From the NCBI GenBank assembly GCA_022722495.1, contig JAIJLI010000007.1:1-32492 (forward strand): a DNA stretch of 32,492 nt, in the 5' to 3' direction. A model generated the notes under the pieces. The model did no database searches and was not told the origin of the DNA. It saw only the letters and a program-made list of their open reading frames with translations. How positions within the stretch are numbered: the first letter of the stretch is position 1; every line of letters begins with the position of its first letter. The stretch comes from Dialister sp. Lineage in GTDB: Bacteria > Bacillota > Negativicutes > Veillonellales > Dialisteraceae. Below, piece after piece: positions 1-5,992 of this stretch. The position numbers and the translations under genes are program-made.

Positions 1-244
1 TCCTGTAGCCCCACTTCCGGATAATCCATCCGGCAGGCAGCGCCATCAGAAAGTAGGCACCATAGACAGCAGCCTGCGTCAGGGCCGACATCGCCTTGCT
101 GATATGGAACGACTCCTGAAAATGCGGATTCAGCACCTCCAGGATGCCATGGGCAAAGCCCCACATGAAGAAGAGGCTGCTAATGATGAGGAAGGGCACC
201 AGATAGTTATGCCCTTCGTATCTGAAGATGGATGGCTTCGTCAT
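1..244 (-). CDS. fucP: FucP-type MFS sugar:proton symporter, N-terminal part
   Basis: This is the first 81 codons of an inner-membrane major facilitator transporter; the rest lies beyond the left edge of the window. The start ATG is at 244-242. The protein begins with a short polar segment, then a hydrophobic helix containing LFFMWGFAHGILEVLNPHFQ, followed by a second helix and an AGWIIRKWGYR loop. The pattern, including the PHFQ step after helix 1 and the basic loop after helix 2, is that of the L-fucose permease family (FucP), which imports L-fucose and related sugars with protons. It overlaps the end of the upstream cytidylyltransferase/kinase gene by 38 bases, so the two are probably co-transcribed. 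Substrate is inferred from family only; other FucP-like permeases carry glucose, galactose or other hexoses. Confidence 0.75.
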   Translation of the reverse strand, partial: MTKPSIFRYEGHNYLVPFLIISSLFFMWGFAHGILEVLNPHFQESFHISKAMSALTQAAVYGAYFLMALPAGWIIRKWGYR

Positions 245-1436
245 GATTCTCTGCAAATTTAAGACTGTCCTTTACTACCAGTGCCAGATAACCGCCGCCA
301 CCGGCTCCCGGCATCTTCCATGCCAGAACCTCCTCCATGTTGCTGTAGCGGTCAATCATCGGCTGTACACTTGCCTCCGGTTCTATCACACCGTTGACAG
401 ACGGATTCACCATACCCGGGAACATCGCAATCTGGGCTTCGAAAGATGCCCTGTATGCTGCAGCAAAGGCATCGAGGTCGTGCGCCAGAATCGCCTTCCA
501 GCAGGCATCAGCTGCATCAGCCAGCGCCTTCACCTTCTCAGGCGTGATATCCTTACCTTCCACCACACTGCATCCCGGTCTTCTCGGTTCCATCGGAATC
601 ATCACCAGATGGTCTTCCAGGAAACGGAGAGTCATCTCATCCTGCGTACTCTCAATCTTCTCCGGCCAGAAGTTGTTGTCATAATAATGACGCACCAGAC
701 CGGGAACACAGATACCGATAGAATCCTGGGCACCCGAGATGATACCATCGTGACGCTCCGGATTGTTCTCGAAGCAGAATACCAAACGCGCCAACATCTC
801 CGGATCCATCTTCGGCAACTTCACCGGCCATATCTTCTGAATCATCTTACGGGTAGAGGTGGACAGACCACAGCGGTCGCGCACCTCAAAGGTAGGTTCC
901 AGCGAGATGGTAATCGCCCATCCCGGATGATACATGCTTACATAAGGCTGATCAATCCAAGTACCAGCCAGATCCAGACGGGTAGGAATCCCCGCCTCCT
1001 GTGCCGAATTCTCAGATACGTTCAATAACGCCTTCTTCAAGCCAGAAGAAGACCGTGCCTTCAAACCAGCATGAGGAGTGCGCTGGAGTTCGACATATTC
1101 GATGCCCCTTTCCTTACAGATCCTACGTTTCTCATCAGACCCACCTTCAGCGTTCACCACAAACACGTCCGGTTTCACCTTATCAAGAGTAGGCAGGAAG
1201 TCGATGACTCCTCTTCCCTCATTGATATACGCATCCTTCACCGCCTTGATATTCTTGACCATGAATAGCCTTTCCTCCTGCGGAAACATAGGCTTGCGAT
1301 GCTTATACTCCAGATAAGTAGCATCCGATCCGATACCCACATACAGGTCACCATACTGTGATGCCTGCTGGAAAAACTCCACATGACCAGAATGTAGCAG
1401 GTCGTAACACCCGCTCACAAAAACTTTTTTCTTCAT
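207..1436 (-). CDS. Cytidylyltransferase-like / GHMP kinase-like fusion protein
   Basis: About 409 residues when started at the ATG at 1436 (MKKKVFVSGCYDLLHSGH); an upstream in-frame ATG at 1448 would only add MIII. The first ~140 residues are a nucleotidyltransferase of the glycerol-3-phosphate cytidylyltransferase/RfaE type, with the HSGH version of the HxGH motif at about residues 14-17. From about residue 150 a GHMP-kinase-like domain begins (TRLDLAGTWIDQPY, similar to the start of sugar 1-kinases), with a GLSTSTR stretch, SGAQDSIG, and a clear C-terminal glycine-rich motif KMPGAGGGGYLAL. The combination would fit phosphorylation and nucleotide activation of a sugar. The overlap with the FucP-type permease suggests salvage of an imported sugar, perhaps fucose-like, but it is much shorter than the known Fkp fusion (about 950 residues). 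The exact substrate is unknown. Confidence 0.75.
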   Translation of the reverse strand: MKKKVFVSGCYDLLHSGHVEFFQQASQYGDLYVGIGSDATYLEYKHRKPMFPQEERLFMVKNIKAVKDAYINEGRGVIDFLPTLDKVKPDVFVVNAEGGSDEKRRICKERGIEYVELQRTPHAGLKARSSSGLKKALLNVSENSAQEAGIPTRLDLAGTWIDQPYVSMYHPGWAITISLEPTFEVRDRCGLSTSTRKMIQKIWPVKLPKMDPEMLARLVFCFENNPERHDGIISGAQDSIGICVPGLVRHYYDNNFWPEKIESTQDEMTLRFLEDHLVMIPMEPRRPGCSVVEGKDITPEKVKALADAADACWKAILAHDLDAFAAAYRASFEAQIAMFPGMVNPSVNGVIEPEASVQPMIDRYSNMEEVLAWKMPGAGGGGYLALVVKDSLKFAENHDEAIHLQIRRA

Positions 1437-1539
1437 TATGATTATCATTGATAATCGAAGTGCAGATAGTCATCCTCATCTAGCAGATTACCTATCTGCA
1501 TCTCGATAAACATAAACAGAGTTATTTCAATTGATTATT

Positions 1540-2796
1540 TTATTTTTTATATTTTAGCCTCCAGAAAAAGTGCCAAGTACGGAATAATGGCTCACAAAGA
1601 GCTTCAGCAGGAAAAAACTTCACTAGCCTCATATCCCGATATATCCTTTGGAGATTATGTCCAAGCTGTGACCTAACAAACCGATTCCGGGCATCATGCC
1701 TTCCGAAGTTCCCGGCTTCCAGCACTTCATTCAGCACAAACCTACCATACTTCTCATTCGGAGGAACAATAAGGTGAGAGGCAGGCATGCCGAACACCTC
1801 CTGCATGATATACATGATACCCCCGGCAAACTTCCACAACCCCAACTCCTTCAATTCCTTCTGTAAAACACCAAGGCGGTCCCATCCCGCACAATCTGGC
1901 GTAGACCTTTGATGGTCCGCCAACCTTAGAGCGTAGCGGTTCCGAGCACCGAGTAGGGCGGTTACATCCCCGCTTCCTGAGGAAGAGGGGCTTGGGGAGA
2001 AAGTGGAGCTCCCTTTGGAAAGGGAGACGGAGGGATTCGAAAAATTTTGATAGACTTTATAAAAGTCGCAAATCACAAAGTAGTAATCCACCAGCTGTCT
2101 TAACCCAATCCCTTCATTCATCAGATGCGAGAAGATATGAGTCAACTGGAAGATGAGATTGAATTCCACCGTCGGAATTGCAATCTCCCCTTGCTCTCCC
2201 AACATCACCCGATGCGAGAACTGCTCATCCTTCACCATCCCATAATATTTCTGAAGTCTTCTGTTATGCCCAAAGTACAGTAGGAAGCTAGGTCGATAAT
2301 GCACTTCAACCTCCACACCCTTATACGATGGGAACTCGATGTGGTGATAGCACGTCTTTTCATGAGGCGAGATAGAGCGGACAAAGGAGATAACCCGTTT
2401 ATCTCCACCTTCCACCCAGATATCAATATCGCCAGGAGTCCTGGAATAAGGATTCGGATACATCAATGCATTCCCCTGCCCTTTCAGGATACAGGTTCTG
2501 AATCCCTTCTTTCGGAACCACTCAGAAACCTGAATGGCAGCATCGTTCAACCGCACATTCGCTTTCTCCAACATCTGGCTTTCCACCATCCATTGGAGCA
2601 GCAAATCCTTCTTCACCCCTACATGTTCCGCAGGGAGTTTCTTGATACCATCAAAGAGAACACCCACCAGGCATTGCTTCTTGGCGATAGCATATAGCTC
2701 CTTCCAATCCGCCTCCTTCAAGGAAACAGGAATCTCCTTGGCAGCCCCAATACAGAATCGCAAGAAATCAAAGAAAATCTTTTGTTGTTTCTTCAC
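1540..2796 (-). CDS. Nucleotidyltransferase family protein (NTP_transf_5-like) with repeat-encoded insert
   Basis: A 418-residue protein resembling the uncharacterised nucleotidyltransferase family (PF14907) often found in polysaccharide clusters. The family signature is visible near residues 100-125: CILKGQGNALMYP followed by RTPGDIDIWV, the G..DIDI pattern expected for a polymerase-beta-type metal-binding site. Helical segments follow (FQLTHIFSHLMNEGIGLRQLVDYY). Roughly residues 252-308 (FSNPSVSLSKGSSTFSPSPS through WDRLGVLQ) are low-complexity, serine-rich and encoded by GC-rich palindromic DNA; they look like a repeat inserted in frame, since the flanking helices would join well without them. 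The gene starts 3 bases after the WecG-like gene ends and so belongs to that operon. Its substrate in polysaccharide synthesis is unknown. Whether the insert is tolerated or disables the protein cannot be told from sequence. Confidence 0.7.
   Translation of the reverse strand: MKKQQKIFFDFLRFCIGAAKEIPVSLKEADWKELYAIAKKQCLVGVLFDGIKKLPAEHVGVKKDLLLQWMVESQMLEKANVRLNDAAIQVSEWFRKKGFRTCILKGQGNALMYPNPYSRTPGDIDIWVEGGDKRVISFVRSISPHEKTCYHHIEFPSYKGVEVEVHYRPSFLLYFGHNRRLQKYYGMVKDEQFSHRVMLGEQGEIAIPTVEFNLIFQLTHIFSHLMNEGIGLRQLVDYYFVICDFYKVYQNFSNPSVSLSKGSSTFSPSPSSSGSGDVTALLGARNRYALRLADHQRSTPDCAGWDRLGVLQKELKELGLWKFAGGIMYIMQEVFGMPASHLIVPPNEKYGRFVLNEVLEAGNFGRHDARNRFVRSQLGHNLQRIYRDMRLVKFFPAEALCEPLFRTWHFFWRLKYKK
1874..2045. 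repeat. GC-rich palindromic element inserted in frame
   Basis: A stretch of about 170 bases within the NTP_transf_5-like gene is much more GC-rich than its surroundings. It contains two hairpins: CTCCCTTT/AAAGGGAG at 2009-2016 and 2019-2026 (perfect 8-bp arms, 2-base loop), and 1968-1977 paired with 1981-1990 (9 of 10 positions, 3-base loop). On the minus strand it stays open and encodes a serine/proline-rich stretch. Boundaries are estimated from where the encoded protein stops looking like the family. It resembles dispersed palindromic repeats known from Bacteroidetes and, by analogy, the Rickettsia palindromic elements that insert in coding regions. Confidence 0.55.
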
Positions 2797-2799
2797 AAG

Positions 2800-3513
2800 T
2801 TACTCTTTCGTCATGTTCCAAAGGAACAGGCTATTACCGATGATATATCTTCTCCACATACGCTTAGGCTCCTTGATCAAGCGATAGAGCCATTCCAAGC
2901 CATGCTCCTGCCACCAGATAGGGGCACGCTCCACGGTACCAGCGAAGAAATCGAAGACGGCACCGATGGTACCCACATGACAATGAATGTTCAACTCATC
3001 CCAATGAGAGTACGTCCATTTCTCCTGCTTAGGCGCCGTCATGCCAATCCAGAGCAGATCAGGGTTGGCAGCATTGATGGCATCAATGATAGCCTTGTTG
3101 TCCTCATCCGAGAACTCAGGCTTATAAGGAGGCGAATAAGTCACCACCTTCAGGTGAGGATAATCCACGGCAGCACGCTTCACAATCAGGTCGAGTACCT
3201 TCTGCGAACTACCCATAAACATCACCGTACCACCCTTTTTCTCCAGCTTGTTCATTTCGAAGAAAAACAAGTCCCAGCCAGCTATTCTTTCCTTAGGCTG
3301 ACTCTTAGCCTTAATCCACTTGCACGCCTTCACGATGCTCACTCCATCCGGAATCAGCACATCACCATTAGTCAGAGCATCAGCAAAGAGCTGATCCTTC
3401 TTTGCGGTATTAAAAGAGTGAGCATTTACTGTGTTAATGAGCAATTTGCCCTCTGGTAATGAGGCTAATTCCGCCTTACTACCCAAAATTGTTAATGTTT
3501 TTAGTCGAAACAT
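2800..3513 (-). CDS. WecG/TagA/CpsF-family glycosyltransferase
   Basis: A 237-residue GT26 enzyme. This family transfers N-acetylmannosamine or related sugars to lipid-linked intermediates at the inner face of the membrane during teichoic acid, enterobacterial common antigen or capsule synthesis. Family blocks seen: NTVNAHSFN near the start, DVLIPDGVSIVKACKW, ERIAGWDLFF, FMGSSQKVLD, and GMTAPKQEKW followed by HVGTIGAVFDFFAGTVERAP and a C-terminal ERAPIWWQEHGLEWLYRL-type segment ending in a basic-aromatic tail. The start is taken at the ATG at 3513 (MFRLKTL). A longer reading frame to 3567 would translate into the duplicated cassette starting at 3521 and is unlikely. It is followed after 3 bases by the NTP_transf_5-like gene. 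GT26 genes often sit at the end of Bacteroidales polysaccharide clusters, matching its place here. Confidence 0.88.
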   Translation of the reverse strand: MFRLKTLTILGSKAELASLPEGKLLINTVNAHSFNTAKKDQLFADALTNGDVLIPDGVSIVKACKWIKAKSQPKERIAGWDLFFFEMNKLEKKGGTVMFMGSSQKVLDLIVKRAAVDYPHLKVVTYSPPYKPEFSDEDNKAIIDAINAANPDLLWIGMTAPKQEKWTYSHWDELNIHCHVGTIGAVFDFFAGTVERAPIWWQEHGLEWLYRLIKEPKRMWRRYIIGNSLFLWNMTKE

Positions 3514-3536
3514 AACTATATTTGAAATTATTTTGT

Positions 3537-3544
3537 TATCTTCG
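3537..3544 (+). promoter_or_regulatory. Putative -7 promoter element of small gene, copy 1
   Basis: TATCTTCG followed by CA resembles the Bacteroidetes -7 consensus TAnnTTTG. It lies 68 bases before the start of the small gene and is identical in copy 2. No TTG is seen at the usual -33 distance, so the call is tentative. Confidence 0.4.
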
Positions 3545-3584
3545 CAGCCATAAACAGCGGGTTCCATCAGAATTCCATCATTTC

Positions 3585-3608
3585 ATGAAAAAGAAACAAC
3601 AGTTATGA
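3585..3608 (+). other. Leader ORF of 7 codons overlapping the small gene (copy 1)
   Basis: ATG AAA AAG AAA CAA CAG TTA TGA encodes MKKKQQL and its stop overlaps the start of the next gene as ATGA. The same arrangement is kept in copy 2 (MNKKQRL). Such an overlap would allow translational coupling or a leader-peptide control; translation itself is not shown. Confidence 0.45.
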
Positions 3609-3856
3609 CATACGACATTAATACTATATATACGAAGTATAAGCAGCTTACGAAAAAGCAACGTCAGCAACTCCTTGCGGCTCTTCAGTCGCAAGGCATC
3701 AACATTGTGGAAATCGAAGCCTACGAATATGCTGATGCCCCAGGCATCAAACATCTGTTTTTCAATTTTGCAGAGGATAGCAGGAAAGCTATTCCCTACT
3801 TCATGCTAGATAGCGAAGTTTGGGAGAAGATTCTGCTGTGCATTTTGCAAATATGA
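3605..3856 (+). CDS. Small protein of unknown function, copy 1 (83 aa)
   Basis: An 83-residue protein beginning MTYDINTIYTKYKQLTKKQR. I do not recognise a family. The first half is a predicted charged helix (KYKQLTKKQRQQLLAALQSQ) and the second half mixes short strands and acidic residues (EIEAYEYADAPGIKHLFFNF, then IPYFMLDSEVW). No signal peptide or membrane segment is visible. It is on the plus strand, opposite to all neighbouring genes, lying between the WecG-like gene start and the HEPN gene end. A copy with about 80-85% identical residues lies at 15247-15510. Only the final dozen residues differ fully (ILLCILQI here). Conservation of the protein, leader ORF and promoter-like box in both copies argues it is a real gene; a regulatory or mobile-cassette role is only a guess. 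Confidence 0.7.
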   Translation: MTYDINTIYTKYKQLTKKQRQQLLAALQSQGINIVEIEAYEYADAPGIKHLFFNFAEDSRKAIPYFMLDSEVWEKILLCILQI

Positions 3857-3859
3857 ATA

Positions 3860-4978
3860 TCAACCATTTGCCGTCTTGATTTTCCACATAATACATTCTT
3901 TCACAATATCAGCCAAATCTGCACTTCTAAAGTTACATTGCATTATCAGTCCATCACCATACCCTTTATTCATTAAAGGTATAGAAATTCCTGTATAATT
4001 ATTCTCAGAGAGCATTGTGCCTAAATGAACAAATTGAGAACGATTTTTATAAAAATCAGCTATCATTTTCCTCATTGCCTTGCTTTGTGATACTTCATAA
4101 ACCAAGTTTTCCACTCGTTTAGCTATAGAATACCTTAGTTGGCCACAACATTCACATTTAGACGGTTCAATATCTTTTAAGGTAACAACCTCCAGTGCTG
4201 ACATATAGCAAAGAATTGCTTGCTCATTATAGGTTTCCAATGGTGAAATCGACATTTGCGATAACTCATCATATTTCAAGCCTTGTCCAAACAAGAACAC
4301 GGCCTTATCTATATCAGATAAATGATCTTCATAAGAATAGGGTTTTGAAATAAAATCATCTAAATACTTTTGAATATTAGCAGTAATTTTCAATCTATAT
4401 TTCATTGGGTTTTCTAACTGCTGACGAATAGTATCAGAATATACTTGGAAAGCACACCCTTCAATAGATATGTATTTCAACTGGTCGAATGACAGCCAAG
4501 CACAAATATTTTTCAACAATGATGAAGATTGAGTCTTGGCATCGTCCAAATCATATCCATAAATATTTAGAACCAGCCGATTGTCTTCAAGTGAAAGATA
4601 GTTAGCCTCAGATTTCTCAAAGCAAATAGCACTATCCAATTGCAAAGTGAAACTAAATAATTCTAATTTATCGATGTTTTTGCAAGCATTAGTGATACAT
4701 TCTTTTAATCTTCTATTCAATTGTGCGTCAGATACCGAATCATCAACAGAAATTCTAATAGCCGATAGACAACCTCTAATTTTGTAACTTAAAGAAATTT
4801 CAAGTGCATGTCCCAAGCCTATGTCACAGTATCCAAGATAAATTTTGTTTTCAATACGTAGCGGCAAAAGATTCCATGCCGCTTTACCAAACTCCTTACG
4901 CAATGCAGCCCAAAAGCATCTCAGAAAATCATTTGATTCTTTATTGCTGTTATATCCCAAAGAAAAATCTATAGTCAT
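3860..4978 (-). CDS. HEPN-like protein (ApeA-like C-terminal domain), third gene of a Septu-like operon
   Basis: A 372-residue protein. The N-terminal ~240 residues are not recognised. The C-terminal part resembles the ApeA-type HEPN region: an all-helical stretch with YNEQAILCYMSALEVV, a CECC cysteine cluster (C275, C277, C278), a helix RYSIAKRVENLV, and then FYKNRSQFVHLG at about residues 309-320. RSQFVH gives R313 and H318, the Rx4H spacing of HEPN ribonuclease sites. HEPN proteins are commonly RNases that act in abortive infection. It begins 25 bases after the HNH gene ends, so it is probably the third gene of the ATPase-HNH operon. It would then be a candidate effector or a modulator. 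Nuclease activity is inferred from the motif only; some HEPN domains are inactive. Confidence 0.65.
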   Translation of the reverse strand: MTIDFSLGYNSNKESNDFLRCFWAALRKEFGKAAWNLLPLRIENKIYLGYCDIGLGHALEISLSYKIRGCLSAIRISVDDSVSDAQLNRRLKECITNACKNIDKLELFSFTLQLDSAICFEKSEANYLSLEDNRLVLNIYGYDLDDAKTQSSSLLKNICAWLSFDQLKYISIEGCAFQVYSDTIRQQLENPMKYRLKITANIQKYLDDFISKPYSYEDHLSDIDKAVFLFGQGLKYDELSQMSISPLETYNEQAILCYMSALEVVTLKDIEPSKCECCGQLRYSIAKRVENLVYEVSQSKAMRKMIADFYKNRSQFVHLGTMLSENNYTGISIPLMNKGYGDGLIMQCNFRSADLADIVKECIMWKIKTANG

Positions 4979-5002
4979 AATATAAAGAAATATAATCAGT
5001 CG

Positions 5003-5992
5003 TTATAAGACACCACCCTCTTTCAATTGCTTGATGGTGTCTTGTTTCAACTTGGTTAAAGTTTTTTTGTGAACATCCTTCTCTTCCAAGGATAAATGAC
5101 CAGACATATAAGCTAACACATCCTCTTTTGTTGCAGGAATTCCCAAGCATGCAGCATTCACTTCAACCATTGACGGATTCATTTTATAGGCATCAGCATA
5201 CAGAGCGGACACTTCATCTTTATACCCAGCATACAAGTTATTGATGTGGAACATTTCTTCATGTGCCTTACTCTCCTTGGTTACATTTGCCTCTTTCCCT
5301 CTGAACTGAATATCCTCACATTCAGGATAAGGACCATCCAAATTCTTAACTTTTGGCACGAAACGAAAAGGACTCAACTCCTTATGTTGTTCACTATTCA
5401 CATAAAGACCGAAATCACAGTCTTGTGTTTTTTTATGGTCATTACATACGCCACACGATGGCTGCAAGTTATAAAAGCATGTACCTAGAAATGGGTATAA
5501 ACTTTGAGGCAAGTAATGATCCATCTGATAAAACACCTCTCCATTCTTCGACATCGTAGGAATTGCATTACAATATACACATGTTTTCAATCCCATCTGT
5601 TGATGAATCTCTCCCAATATTACCCTGGCTTTGGCATATTGAAGACAAATGATGATTCGCTCATAAAGTTTTCCTTTTAAAACTTTCTTCTTCGTCTTCG
5701 TATATGGCACTTCAGTCGTCAACATATCAGGCTCACGTTTCAGCACCTCGTTATACTTATCTATATATTGTTTCCATTCTATAGGCTCCAATGTCAAGAC
5801 CTTAGGATAGTCAGCAATCAATAAATCGAAGTAATCCGTTATTGCACTTTTATCATTCCAATTATTGTTATCAGCAACGAATTTCCCAAGAACCGCTAAT
5901 TTTTCCTCCACGTCAGCACATGTAGCCATAACTCGTTGGCTATAATCAAGAGCATAGCTCCTTACCGCATCATCTATCTCAATCTTTACCAT
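5003..5992 (-). CDS. HNH endonuclease (Septu PtuB-like)
   Basis: A 329-residue protein started at the ATG at 5992 (MVKIEI), because a GGAGG ribosome-binding sequence lies 7 bases upstream; an ATG at 6013 is the alternative. The zinc-HNH core spans about residues 138-190: CVYCN, then QMDHYLP with the catalytic D158/H159, then YNLQPSCGVCNDHKK with N175 and the second CxxC. HNH enzymes cut DNA or RNA using a single metal. In Septu (PtuAB) and retron-Septu systems a PtuB HNH protein is paired with a PtuA ATPase, and here the gene overlaps the end of an ATPase gene by 14 bases. Its length and core fit that pairing. Targets and trigger are not known from the sequence. Confidence 0.8.
   Translation of the reverse strand: MVKIEIDDAVRSYALDYSQRVMATCADVEEKLAVLGKFVADNNNWNDKSAITDYFDLLIADYPKVLTLEPIEWKQYIDKYNEVLKREPDMLTTEVPYTKTKKKVLKGKLYERIIICLQYAKARVILGEIHQQMGLKTCVYCNAIPTMSKNGEVFYQMDHYLPQSLYPFLGTCFYNLQPSCGVCNDHKKTQDCDFGLYVNSEQHKELSPFRFVPKVKNLDGPYPECEDIQFRGKEANVTKESKAHEEMFHINNLYAGYKDEVSALYADAYKMNPSMVEVNAACLGIPATKEDVLAYMSGHLSLEEKDVHKKTLTKLKQDTIKQLKEGGVL

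Larger units (their letters stand above)
3521..3828 (+). repeat. Duplicated small-gene cassette, copy 1
   Basis: These 308 bases match 15163-15470 without gaps and with about 19 differences by eye (about 94% identical), in the same orientation. The matching block begins at TTTGAAATTATTTTG, includes a promoter-like element, a leader ORF and most of a small gene, and ends at the codons for SEVW. Outside it the two loci are unrelated. The two copies bracket about 11.6 kb that holds two defence-like operons and broken glycosyltransferase genes. Confidence 0.9.

Noticed and set aside
228..1028. A 266-codon plus-strand open frame opposite the cytidylyltransferase/kinase gene.
   Set aside because: The minus strand encodes clear motifs (HSGH, GAGGGG); the plus-strand product is basic, histidine-rich and without family features, as expected for an antisense shadow.
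3514..3567. N-terminal extension of the WecG-like protein by 18 residues.
   Set aside because: These bases belong to the duplicated cassette (identical type of DNA at 15163 on), and the family N-terminus begins well at the ATG at 3513.
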